Shown: positions 38,005-46,871 of the stretch, one piece after another
Layout: every line of letters starts with the position of its first letter
Position numbering within the stretch: the stretch's first letter is position 1
Assembly (NCBI GenBank): GCA_022641835.1
Contig: CP048720.1
Coordinates: 700,847-764,846 of the forward strand
Length of the DNA: 64,000 nt
Direction: 5' to 3'
Origin: Petasospora fabianii
Lineage: Eukaryota; Ascomycota; Saccharomycetes; Phaffomycetales; Wickerhamomycetaceae
The notes under the pieces: model-generated
Databases searched by the model: none
The model's input: the letters and a program-made list of their open reading frames with translations, nothing else
What the model was told of the DNA's origin: nothing
Position numbers and translations under genes: made by a program

Positions 38005-38050
38005 ACGCGTCGTTCTCTCTCGCGTCAGGCTCGCGTTTCGAGAGCGCGTT
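38005..38050 (+). promoter_or_regulatory. MCB/SCB cluster in the CDC6 promoter
   Basis: A full MluI cell-cycle box ACGCGT at 38005-38010, then CGCGT cores at 38021-38025, 38032-38036 and 38046-38049 (the last two read as ACGCG on the minus strand). Clustered MCBs are the target of MBF (Mbp1-Swi6) and drive late-G1 transcription; CDC6 is a known target in yeast. They lie about 95-135 bp before the chosen ATG. Confidence 0.65.
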
Positions 38051-38140
38051 AAAGATTTTATAAAGCGAAGAGCATCCTCTTTGTTACAGAGTCAAGGGTT
38101 AGTTATAATACACTTCTACACCACAAACAAGAAAACAACA

Positions 38141-39865
38141 ATGGGCTTCATGGATTTGCTTCCCCTAGGCTCAAGCACACACAATGACACAGAGGAACGC
38201 AAGGCATTCCCTCTCAAGCTGTTCAAGTCTCTAGATACATCTCCTCAGAAGTCCTTGAGAACAAGGAAGAGAACAAGAGCACAGACACCATCAGATGAGG
38301 TAGTCTCTCCAACATATACCAAGAAAAGAGTCACTACGCGACCAGCTGGTCTTGTCTCTCCTGACGTGACTCCGATCAAGCAGTCCTCTCAGATCTCTGT
38401 TGTCTCTGGTATTGCCAGTGCTTCCAAGAAGCTCAATTTTGTCATTAAGGAGGAGACCTCTGCCGAGACTTCTCTTCCAACACCTGACACTACACCACAA
38501 TCGACACCACAGAAGGGAAACCGTGTTGTTGACCTCATCAAGCAAGAGCAAACACCACCACAGACCCCTGTCAAGACATCTCTTACCCCTGAGGACAAGG
38601 AGAACTTCACATATACACTAACAAAGCCAAGAAACATCTACACTAAGGGTAAGGCTCTTTTCCTCAGATCCACCGAGCAATCATTCACCACAACACTTCC
38701 TGAGCGTGAAGCTGAGGCCGGTGCTCTTCACCAATTTCTCGTCAATCACATCACTTCCGCTCAGGGTACTTCCCTTTACATATCTGGTCCTCCTGGAACA
38801 GGTAAGACGGCACAGTGTAAACACACACTCTCACAGTTCCTTGACACTGAGAAGCCATATGGTGGTGTGCAATCAGTTGATATCGATGGTCAGGATTACA
38901 GAGTCGGTTATACATATATAAATTGTATGTCTCTCGGTAAGACCGAGACTGTCTTCTCAGAGTTACTCCGCGGCTTGACAGGTCAAAGGGCACATTTGAA
39001 AGAGTGTCGTGGCAAACTCATGGATTTCCTTAGTGGTCCGAATGCTGATATGAGTGTTGTGATCCTTGATGAACTCGATCAATTGTTGCAATCGAGAAAC
39101 GATGAGGTCTTTACACTATTCAGTTGGGCCGTGACTTGCAAGATTACATTGATTGGTATTTCCAACGCTCTTGACATGGTTGATCGTTTCTTGCCAAGAC
39201 TGAAAATGAATGGTCTCTCGCCCAACACACTTAACTTCCTCCCATACACTTCTGAGCAGATTGCCAAGATCATCACTGCTAAATTGAGACTTTTGAATGA
39301 AAATCCACAAGACACAACTGTCCCACTCTTCCATCCAGCAGCCATATCTCTCTGTTCTAAGAAGGCGGCATCCCATACTGGTGATCTTCGTAAGGCATTT
39401 GACGTTTGTCGTGCTGCTATCGAGATTGTCGAGAGAAATTGGAAGAAAGCTGCTAACAACACCGATGATACAGATCTTCCAACTGTAAAGATCCAACACA
39501 TTGCCCGTATTGCTAACCAGGCTTTTAACGGCTCGCCTGTGTCTAAGCTTCGTGATTTAAACTTGTCCCAGAAGTACTTGCTTTGTATGCTGACCCGCTG
39601 TGAGGAATCTTCAAAGCAGGGGATGACTGTCAATGCCTTCTACGAGTATTACATGAGTCGTTCTTCAAAGGATAAGCAGATGGTTGGTATTTTAAAGAAA
39701 CCGGAGTTTTTGGAAGTGTTAAGTTCATTGGAGGCGAACTCATCTGTTCGTGTTTTCCAAGGAAGACAGGCTTTCGGTGAAACTAAGGTCAGCTCTGGTG
39801 TTGTCAAGGCTGATTTGATGGATGTGATTAAGGGCGTTTACGTCTTGGAGAAATTGATGGAGTGA
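38141..39865 (+). CDS. CDC6: Replication licensing AAA+ ATPase Cdc6
   Basis: 574 residues (513 in S. cerevisiae). Loads MCM2-7 with ORC and Cdt1 in G1. Start at the ATG at 38141 (MGFMDLLPLG): the frame is open further up to a TTG and an ATG at 38000, but that stretch is the MCB-bearing promoter. The N-terminal 170 residues carry several full CDK consensus sites (SPQK, TPQK, TPVK) plus minimal S/T-P sites, matching CDK-controlled destruction and export. AAA+ motifs: Walker A GPPGTGKT (216-223), Walker B VVILDELD (DEL from 310), sensor-1 ITLIGISNALD, sensor-2 HTGDLRKAFD. The winged-helix C-terminal domain starts about residue 465. Confidence 0.93.
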   Translation: MGFMDLLPLGSSTHNDTEERKAFPLKLFKSLDTSPQKSLRTRKRTRAQTPSDEVVSPTYTKKRVTTRPAGLVSPDVTPIKQSSQISVVSGIASASKKLNFVIKEETSAETSLPTPDTTPQSTPQKGNRVVDLIKQEQTPPQTPVKTSLTPEDKENFTYTLTKPRNIYTKGKALFLRSTEQSFTTTLPEREAEAGALHQFLVNHITSAQGTSLYISGPPGTGKTAQCKHTLSQFLDTEKPYGGVQSVDIDGQDYRVGYTYINCMSLGKTETVFSELLRGLTGQRAHLKECRGKLMDFLSGPNADMSVVILDELDQLLQSRNDEVFTLFSWAVTCKITLIGISNALDMVDRFLPRLKMNGLSPNTLNFLPYTSEQIAKIITAKLRLLNENPQDTTVPLFHPAAISLCSKKAASHTGDLRKAFDVCRAAIEIVERNWKKAANNTDDTDLPTVKIQHIARIANQAFNGSPVSKLRDLNLSQKYLLCMLTRCEESSKQGMTVNAFYEYYMSRSSKDKQMVGILKKPEFLEVLSSLEANSSVRVFQGRQAFGETKVSSGVVKADLMDVIKGVYVLEKLME

Positions 39866-39986
39866 AATAATGTGACCAATGAACTTATATAGAAATGATA
39901 CAGTACAAAATGCTAATGATGAGGTGATCCGGTATCATCCATCTTTTAATGAAGAATATTTATGATGTAAGACGTGCTTTTTTTCT

Positions 39987-40667
39987 TCATGGAAGGAACC
40001 CTGTACGTAGAGCTGTCTCAATCCTATCAATCTCAACCAAGGATGTGGCCTTCTTGAGTTGTTCCTTCAACTTGGCTTTTTCTTCATCTGTGAGTTGAAT
40101 CTTCTCTGTTTGAGAAGTCTCGGATCTCTCACTGATACTCAGTAGTTGTTGTGCAAGGGCCGTTGGTTCGTCTTTCGAGCCAAACAGTTCTGTTGATCTT
40201 TCTCTTTCTTTCTTCGACACTTTTTCAAAGTCCAGAACTTCAAGTGACGGACATAGCCATACGACAAACTCTCTATAGTGATCCTTCTGTGAAACTGGGT
40301 TATCAATGAGATATAAATTTTTCAATCTACCACATTTCTCCAATTCTTTCAACGATTGGAAGTCAGAAATGGCATTCTTAATGAGACTGAGTGTTTTCAA
40401 CGCTGGAAGCGTTGTACTTAGCTGTGGGGAAACCGAGGCAATTCTATTCGAAGCTGCAAGTACACTGCGTACTTTCAGCAGCACAGGGAGCCCCGAACCG
40501 ATAGACCTAAGATCATTATGTGAGAGATCTAGTGTTGTGTATATGTCTGCGAGAGAGTCCGTTTGTTCAAGAAGAGGAATGTCTAAAGATCGCAGAGACA
40601 ACGTACGATCACCAAGGGTGTTGATGTATGATGGGCAGGACGACAGTACATGAGTGGTTAATCTCAT
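39987..40667 (-). CDS. LEA1: U2 snRNP A' protein Lea1
   Basis: 226 residues (238 in S. cerevisiae). Leucine-rich-repeat partner of U2B'' (Msl1), bound to stem-loop IV of U2 snRNA; needed for prespliceosome formation. The repeats run LSLRSLDIPLLEQ, YTTLDLSHNDLRSI, SVLAASNRIASV, LKTLSLIKNAIS and KNLYLIDNPVSQ, followed by the U2A' cap YREFVVWLCPSLEVLDFEKVSKKER. The C-terminal part is a charged helix. Convergent with CDC6 and divergent with ALG2. Confidence 0.9.
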   Translation of the reverse strand: MRLTTHVLSSCPSYINTLGDRTLSLRSLDIPLLEQTDSLADIYTTLDLSHNDLRSIGSGLPVLLKVRSVLAASNRIASVSPQLSTTLPALKTLSLIKNAISDFQSLKELEKCGRLKNLYLIDNPVSQKDHYREFVVWLCPSLEVLDFEKVSKKERERSTELFGSKDEPTALAQQLLSISERSETSQTEKIQLTDEEKAKLKEQLKKATSLVEIDRIETALRTGFLP

Positions 40668-40969
40668 TGAAGATGATAAGGAATGATAGGGTGTTAGGGT
40701 TAATTGACGATTGACAGTTTTAAGTACTTCAAGATACTAAGCATTAAGACAAATTCTATGAAAGCTTCGCGACTTCCTGATAAGGTAACTACCACATTGG
40801 GACTTTAAATCCTTTTCCCCCGCGCACACGATCAATGCCAAGATCAAGAACGTGGTCAATTTCTATAAACAATCATTCATCTCATCGCAGTGAAAATTCT
40901 GTGTTCCCATACTTTACTCTCTTCCTGCTTGGTTTTTATATTCATTGTCATTGGAGGTCACAAGGAAAT
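40668..40969. other. Divergent LEA1-ALG2 promoter region
   Basis: 302 bp. Contains TTTTTATATTC at about 40932-40942 near ALG2. An ATG at 40835 opens a different frame that I do not call. Nothing else seen. Confidence 0.4.
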
Positions 40970-42535
40970 ATGAAAATTGCCTTTTTGCATCCAGATTTAG
41001 GCATTGGTATGTCTTCTGTTCGCCCCCGTATTGTTCTCAGCTCATCACGTACACACGACTAACAGCGAATTTCCCCCGCAGGCGGAGCTGAACGTCTCAT
41101 TGTTGATGCCGCTGTTGGTCTTCAAGATGAAGGACATGATGTGACCATTTACACATCTCACTGTGATCGCTCCCACTGCTTTGAAGAGGTGAAGAGCGAG
41201 CAACTAAAAGTGAAAGTGTATGGTGACTTCTTACCTACAAATATTGCCGGACGCTTTAAGATTGTGTTCGCTGCACTCAGACAACTTGTACTTCTTTTGA
41301 CCATGATCTTGAATGCTGAAATTACAGAATTTGACTTCTTCATTGTGGATCAGCTCAGTTACTGTCTTCCACTTTTGCATTTGTTCCATGAGTACCGTTC
41401 AAGAATCTTGTTCTACTGCCACTTCCCAGACCAAAAGCTTGCAAAGCGTGATAGCCTCCTCAGAGCTTTGTACAGACTTCCATTTGATCTCTTTGAACAA
41501 TTCTCCATGAGTGCAGCCGACTCAGTGGTGGTTAACTCTGCATTCACAAAGACCATCTACGACGATACGTTTACACTGATCAGTGACATGAAAAAGCCGG
41601 GTATCATCTACCCTTGTGTCGACCTTCAAAGAGAGACCATTGACCCTAAGACGAAATCGCTAGTCAATAACCTCATTGGTGACTCCAAGTTCTTCGTTAG
41701 TGTTAACAGGTTTGAGCAAAAAAAGAACGTTGAGCTCGCTATCAAGTCATTCTCTCAGTTCCGCAAATCTACCAACTCAACAGCCAAACTCGTTGTCGCT
41801 GGAGGCTATGATCATGCAGTCGAAGAAAACAAGAAGTATCTCCAGGACTTGGAATACCTCGCTGATTCATCCTCGCTCAAGTACTACACTCTCTTCTCAT
41901 CATCATATGATAAGCACACCGCATCATCCACTGATGTTCCTGATTTTGACATTCTATTCCTCCCATCAGTTCCATCCGCCATGAAGGAGCTTCTTATCAG
42001 TGAGGCGACTCTTCTTCTCTACACTCCATCATTCGAACACTTTGGTATTGTCCCTCTCGAGGCCATGAAGGTTGGCACACCAGTGCTTGCCGTCAACAAT
42101 GGTGGTCCAGTGGAGACTATCGTACCCCTCGATCAAGACCCAAAGAACGGTACGGGATGGCTTGAACCAAGTGATGCTTCCGCATGGGCCAAAAGACTCG
42201 CTGATTCTTTGACATTGGACTCTACTCAGATGGAGAAAAACGGTGAGGCACAGGTGAAGAGTAAGTTCACTAGAAAAGTTATGACCGAAGACTTTGAGAG
42301 AAACATGTTGAAAACGCTCAAGACTCCATATCAGAAATACACTTGGGAGAGACTTGTTGCCGTTTGGAGAGTTCCAATCTTCTTTATGCTCAGACTCTTT
42401 GGTCTCAAGGCCCTCTACGTCTGGATCCTCACAGCAGTCTCATTCTTGCCCCCAGGCATGTTCCAGATCATTGGATACGTTATTCTCACTGCTGTCTATA
42501 TTGCAAAGCCAGACTGGTTTAGTCGATACGGTTGA
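40970..42535 (+). CDS. ALG2: Alpha-1,3/1,6-mannosyltransferase Alg2 (spliced, two exons)
   Basis: Adds the second and third mannoses to dolichol-PP-GlcNAc2Man on the cytosolic ER face. Exon 1 is 40970-41006, exon 2 is 41082-42535, giving 496 residues (503 in S. cerevisiae). Splicing restores the conserved N-terminus [23 protein letters not shown], exactly across the junction (Gly13). GT4 features: YTSHCDRSHCFEEV, FYCHFPDQKLAKR, SVNRFEQKKNVELAIKSF and the E-x7-E motif EHFGIVPLEAMKVGTPVLAVNNGGPVET. The C-terminal 75 residues are hydrophobic (two or more membrane-associated helices). Divergent with LEA1. Confidence 0.95.
41007..41081 (+). other. ALG2 intron (75 nt)
   Basis: Donor GTATGT at 41007-41012, branch-like GACTAAC at 41057-41063, acceptor CAG ending at 41081. 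The junction rejoins G + GC to give the Gly-Gly of the conserved LGIGGAERL segment. Confidence 0.92.
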
Positions 42536-42961
42536 GTGCAGGATGAATAAACTTATTTGGTCATGACTAGATTTGACGTGATGAAGTTGCAATAATACAA
42601 TCACCTTGTAGTAGATGAGTATTGTCTATACTGCCCTCAGAGGTTTGTGTCATTGATAGTCAATTCCCCTAAGGTGTCTAAAAACGTGCTCAGTGGCGGA
42701 AATGGCTGTTTCTTGCTATATTCCACCTGCACAACTGCACTTACCGTTCCATAAAGGCAATTTCTTGCTGATAGCACATCCATTCTACAAGCATACCAAC
42801 TAATATGGTTCCGCTGATAAAGCTTCCACAACTTTATCTGGAAGTCCTACTAGAGTGCCAAGCTAGGTATGCCTTTATTATGCCTAGTATCATCTCTACG
42901 TTCATAACTCAATAAGCAAAAATGATTCATAACAAATGCAAGTTCATAGAATGGCCATCTA
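42536..42961. other. Convergent ALG2-BMS1 intergenic region
   Basis: 426 bp between two 3' ends. No supported ORF or RNA. Confidence 0.4.
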
Positions 42962-45900
42962 TCAATTACGAGCCTTCTTCGATGCAGCACCATCACCACC
43001 ACTGAAACCTCTCTTCTTTCCCTCCTTTGCAAAGTACTCCTTCTTTCTCTCTTTCTCCTTTTGTTCTCTAAGCTCATTCTGCTTGGCCAGCTTCTTGAGT
43101 TTCTCTTTTCTTTTCTCATCTTTCGTACTTCTTCTCTTCTCCTCCTTATCCTTAGCAACAGCACCAAGCTTTTGGATCAGAGCTCTGGCCTTCTTCTCCT
43201 CTCCCTTGACGACAACGGCACGCTTCTGCATGTATGTCTTCTTCTTCTGTGGTCTCATCTCATGAATTTGAGACTTGAATGGAAGATCAGCCTTGACACT
43301 CTTTGGAACCTTCAGACCGTTGAAGTGACGCTCCTTTCTCTCAACCTTTCCGTACAAACTGTCAGCGTCGTTCTTCAACTCAATACCCTCAGCAGCACGA
43401 ATTTGGCCTGTAAGACGCATACCCTTCCACTCACCGTGCTGGCGCAGCAAGTGTGATGTGACTGGGTTATAGAACTTCTTTGGCTGTACAGGATACCATG
43501 TTCTCAAAATAATGATATCACTCAGCAAGATCTTGTCCTCAAATGTAGCTCTGTAGTGACCCTCAGGCTTACTCAGTGCTCTCTTAATCTCACCTCTGAT
43601 TCCAGAAACAGTCTTAATCTGAGCACCTTCGAATCTGGCAACCTCCAATGCAGAAGAGAACATATCCTTGATGAATGCAGTGTTTCTGAAAATCTTGTAT
43701 GGGTAACCCACAAGCTTCAATTTCTTGACAATTTCAGTAGATGTGTCAATATCCTCAACGATACCAGTAGCAGCGATTCTGAAAGAACCAGTGGTCTCAC
43801 TGTCGGCAACAACTTGAACACCGCAGAATGTAGTGTTTGGGGCAACAAGTGGACCATAGAAGGTGGCGTTACAGTATGCGTGCTCTGGTGTGTACTTGAG
43901 CATTCTGCATCTGGTTCTGGAATCGGATGTGGTATAGACAGGCAATGTCTGGAATCTTCTCCAGCCGAGAGAAAGGACAAGTGGATCGTTCGACTTGAGA
44001 ATCTTCTTGTGCCATCTATGTCTTCTGATTCTGACGTTCATGAACCCAAACCTCTCCTCAGAAGCGAGCAACCCACCAAGAACCAATGGATAGCGTGGGT
44101 CAAAGTTCTCAGCAAACTCTGGTGGAACACCATCAAAGACAAGCTTGACGTAGGAACCAGCTCTGAGACCCTCAATACGAATACGTTGCATTGGATCCAT
44201 CTTCTCAAACTCAGCCTTGTTGATTTCGAGTTGCTTGGCCATCTTGGCTTTTTGCATCTCATACCAAGTGTCTTCCTCAGTCATTGGCTCGTCCTTGAAA
44301 TTGTGACCCTCTTCCTCTTCAAACTGAAGTCTTAGCTTTTCCTTCTTCTTAGCGTTCAACGCACGACGCTCATCAAGAGACAATGTCGGGTCAAACGCTT
44401 CTTCCTCCTCATCCTCATCTTCGTCACCTTCATCAATAATCTCATCCTTCTTCTCCTCTTCTTCGAAGTCAGGGAAGTCATCACCATCCTCCTCAGACTC
44501 GCTATCGTCATCAGATTCGGAAGTCTTCTTCTCACGATCGGCGGTACTGACAGCCTTACCTTCAGCTTCAAGATCCTCGAAATCACCGTAGAGCTCCTCG
44601 TCATCATCTCCCTCATCCTCCTCGTTCAAGATCTTCTTGGTCGATCCGAGGAATCTCGAAGAGAGTCTCTTGAGTCCCTCAGAGTTCCATTTTTGCTTCA
44701 AATCCTCTGTGCTTGAGTATGTTGGAAGCGACTTGTCAAGATCTGGTGAGACAGTAACTTTACCATCGGTCTTCTTCTTGAAGAAATCATCATCCTCATC
44801 CTCAATGTCTTCTTCACTCTCCGATTCTTCCTCGGCATCCTCTTCCTGTTTCCATCTGCGAATAGCGTCAGCAGGGTCGATGTTGTTCATGTAAATGAGC
44901 TTGCCAATATCCCAACGTCTCTTGAGATTTCCTTGGAGTCTGGAAGCCGTATTCTGCCATCCATCTTCATCATCGAGTGTAGTAGCCTCCTCCAACTCAA
45001 AGTCAGCAGCACCATTGTCACCAAAGTCAATCTCGACAAGCTTACGTCTGGCATCTTCTTCAGCATCGTCATCGAACTCAGCATCAGAATCAAGATCTTC
45101 TTCACCTTCATCGGCTTCATCAAGGGATTTACCGTAGACTCTAGCCCTTCTCATGCTGGTTCTTCCAGTGTTTTCACCTTCAGACTCGGACACATCCTCG
45201 TCATCTTCTTCTTCAGATTCGCCACCATCCTCTTGATTTTCGGCAACATCACGGAGCTCCTTACTTCCAGAGAACAACTGCAAACCTGGACCTTCTTGGA
45301 ACTGCTCATCAAGAGTCTTACCGACGGACTGCAAGCCAGTCACGAGCTTCTCACCGACACCTCTTTCCTGACCTGGAACGAAAGCAGCCTCACCAACATC
45401 GATGTAGACAGCATCTTTATCAACGAGAACACCACCAACATCGGACATTGGGGCGTAAATGATCTTCTGCTTGTCATCAAGTCTCTTTCTTCTTCTGGTG
45501 GTCTTGGCGACGGTCTCACCGTTGGCAGCGGCCTCCTTGGCTCTTTCACGCTCGAGGTCCTCGAGTCTCTGTTCAAAGTATGGGGTTGGGCATGGATCTG
45601 GAAGCTTCTCTACCGATGACACAGTATAGTCACCGACACCAGCGATATGGATTCTGGCGTTCTCAGCTGCGAGAGGGGTTCCGTGCAGGTAACCGTAGAC
45701 GGCAACCTTTCTGTCAACCTTGTTATTCTGTTCGATAAGTGCAGGGTGTGTGAGGTCGGTGATTCTGTCTGCTAAGAGATAGGGATGCTCATTTCTCCAT
45801 TTGAGTGGTCTGAACTTCATCACTGAGATGAATCTTGAGAGATTGAGAATCTCTCTGTCTGGGTAACGACCGTTGATGACACCAGAGAGGTAGAACAATT

Positions 45901-46510
45901 TGGCACCTTGATACACTTCTGTCCAGAATCTGTGTTTGAGTCTCTTCTTGGATGTTCTGAGTGTGCTTTGTTTCTTGAAAAGATCGAGATGTGTAGTAAC
46001 ACCAATGACACGAGGCATACCGTGGTGCTGTGCAATGTTGAGGAACTCCATCGTCTCCATCTCGAGACCAAAGTTACCATCAACAAGAAGGAGAACAAGA
46101 TCGGCGACCTTGGCAGCGTCAACCATCGAGTTCAGGTCATTAGCAACCTCCATAAATGTGAGTCTGCGGCGTTTACCACTAACGACGGTAATTGGGCCCT
46201 TAATCTCGGACAGTGTATGCTTAGTGAGACGTCTGACAAGGGAACGGATCAGTGTAGTCTTACCGGTACCAGGAGGACCAACAACGGCGACAATCATTGG
46301 AGGTGGATCATCGTCGGGCGTTCTGTCCACCATAGGAACGTGGAGCTTCTTCTCATTAAGATCACTCGTACGCTTAGCCATACGCTCGAGTTTTCTTGGG
46401 GCATTAACTGCAAAGGCCTTTGCATTGTGTCCCTGGGAGTGAAGCTTTTTCTTCGCTCCCATCTTCTTGGACTCACCCCTGTGGGCCTTGTTGGACTGTT
46501 GGCCATCCAT
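42962..46510 (-). CDS. BMS1: Ribosome biogenesis GTPase Bms1
   Basis: 1,182 residues (1,183 in S. cerevisiae). GTPase of the SSU processome that binds Rcl1 and the U3 snoRNA region to drive 40S assembly. Start at MDGQQSNKAHRGESKKMGAKKK (46510); the frame continues upstream to an ATG at 46633 but those 41 residues are non-conserved and overlap the promoter motifs. P-loop VVGPPGTGKTTLI (Gly78-Thr85). The central 350 residues hold long acidic stretches. The conserved C-terminal half includes GSYVKLVFDGVPPEF, RIRRHRWHKKILKSNDPLVLSLGWRRFQT and GTFRGEIKRAL-like TVSGIRGEIKRALSKPEGHYRATFEDKI. It ends in a Lys-rich nucleolar tail. Divergent with ITC1. Confidence 0.95.
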   Translation of the reverse strand: MDGQQSNKAHRGESKKMGAKKKLHSQGHNAKAFAVNAPRKLERMAKRTSDLNEKKLHVPMVDRTPDDDPPPMIVAVVGPPGTGKTTLIRSLVRRLTKHTLSEIKGPITVVSGKRRRLTFMEVANDLNSMVDAAKVADLVLLLVDGNFGLEMETMEFLNIAQHHGMPRVIGVTTHLDLFKKQSTLRTSKKRLKHRFWTEVYQGAKLFYLSGVINGRYPDREILNLSRFISVMKFRPLKWRNEHPYLLADRITDLTHPALIEQNNKVDRKVAVYGYLHGTPLAAENARIHIAGVGDYTVSSVEKLPDPCPTPYFEQRLEDLERERAKEAAANGETVAKTTRRRKRLDDKQKIIYAPMSDVGGVLVDKDAVYIDVGEAAFVPGQERGVGEKLVTGLQSVGKTLDEQFQEGPGLQLFSGSKELRDVAENQEDGGESEEEDDEDVSESEGENTGRTSMRRARVYGKSLDEADEGEEDLDSDAEFDDDAEEDARRKLVEIDFGDNGAADFELEEATTLDDEDGWQNTASRLQGNLKRRWDIGKLIYMNNIDPADAIRRWKQEEDAEEESESEEDIEDEDDDFFKKKTDGKVTVSPDLDKSLPTYSSTEDLKQKWNSEGLKRLSSRFLGSTKKILNEEDEGDDDEELYGDFEDLEAEGKAVSTADREKKTSESDDDSESEEDGDDFPDFEEEEKKDEIIDEGDEDEDEEEEAFDPTLSLDERRALNAKKKEKLRLQFEEEEGHNFKDEPMTEEDTWYEMQKAKMAKQLEINKAEFEKMDPMQRIRIEGLRAGSYVKLVFDGVPPEFAENFDPRYPLVLGGLLASEERFGFMNVRIRRHRWHKKILKSNDPLVLSLGWRRFQTLPVYTTSDSRTRCRMLKYTPEHAYCNATFYGPLVAPNTTFCGVQVVADSETTGSFRIAATGIVEDIDTSTEIVKKLKLVGYPYKIFRNTAFIKDMFSSALEVARFEGAQIKTVSGIRGEIKRALSKPEGHYRATFEDKILLSDIIILRTWYPVQPKKFYNPVTSHLLRQHGEWKGMRLTGQIRAAEGIELKNDADSLYGKVERKERHFNGLKVPKSVKADLPFKSQIHEMRPQKKKTYMQKRAVVVKGEEKKARALIQKLGAVAKDKEEKRRSTKDEKRKEKLKKLAKQNELREQKEKERKKEYFAKEGKKRGFSGGDGAASKKARN

Positions 46511-46583
46511 TATAGGGGATTTAAATGCTTGGTGGTGCGTATGTGAGTTGTGTGAGAAGAGACGAATGCAAAAGAGTTCTGTG

Positions 46584-46613
46584 GAGATGAGCTGCGTAGA
46601 AATAAAATTTTGA
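46584..46613 (+). promoter_or_regulatory. PAC + RRPE pair upstream of BMS1
   Basis: GAGATGAGCTG (46584-46594) matches PAC, and AAAATTTTGA (46604-46613) matches RRPE (bound by Stb3), nine bases apart. They lie 74-103 bp upstream of the BMS1 ATG. This paired arrangement is the classic ribosome-biogenesis promoter of yeasts. Confidence 0.65.
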
Positions 46614-46641
46614 AGATGCATATTACATAGCACATCGAAAC

Positions 46642-46662
46642 AAAAAAAAAAAAAAAAAAAAA
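46642..46662 (+). repeat. Poly(dA) tract, 21 bases
   Basis: Uninterrupted A21 in the divergent BMS1-ITC1 promoter; likely nucleosome-excluding element. Confidence 0.8.
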
Positions 46663-46871
46663 GGAGAGAATCTACTCACTAGCCACATCTATCCAAATCA
46701 GGAACACATCTGTGGCGGTGCATTTTCGCGAAAAAATCACACAGGCGCTTTGGGATGTACGCGACAACCCTCTCAAAACTTGAACTCTTTTAATTCGGAA
46801 GTTTTGGACTTAGGTGGAGCCGGCAAACGGTAAACACTTATAAAGGACCGCACAGAAACCTCTCGCACACG

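Larger units (their letters stand above)
37829..38140. other. Region between tRNA-iMet and CDC6 (CDC6 promoter)
   Basis: 312 bp. The right half is a G1/S-type promoter (ACGCG elements, 38005-38050) followed by a TTATAATA stretch and an A/C-rich leader. No gene seen. Confidence 0.5.
46511..46871. other. Divergent BMS1-ITC1 promoter region
   Basis: 361 bp. PAC and RRPE motifs near BMS1, an uninterrupted A21 tract at 46642-46662, and TTATAAAGG at 46840-46848 near ITC1. No gene seen. Confidence 0.55.

Noticed and set aside
46511-46633. 41-residue N-terminal extension of BMS1
   Set aside because: It overlaps the PAC and RRPE motifs and is unlike the conserved Bms1 N-terminus, which starts at 46510.
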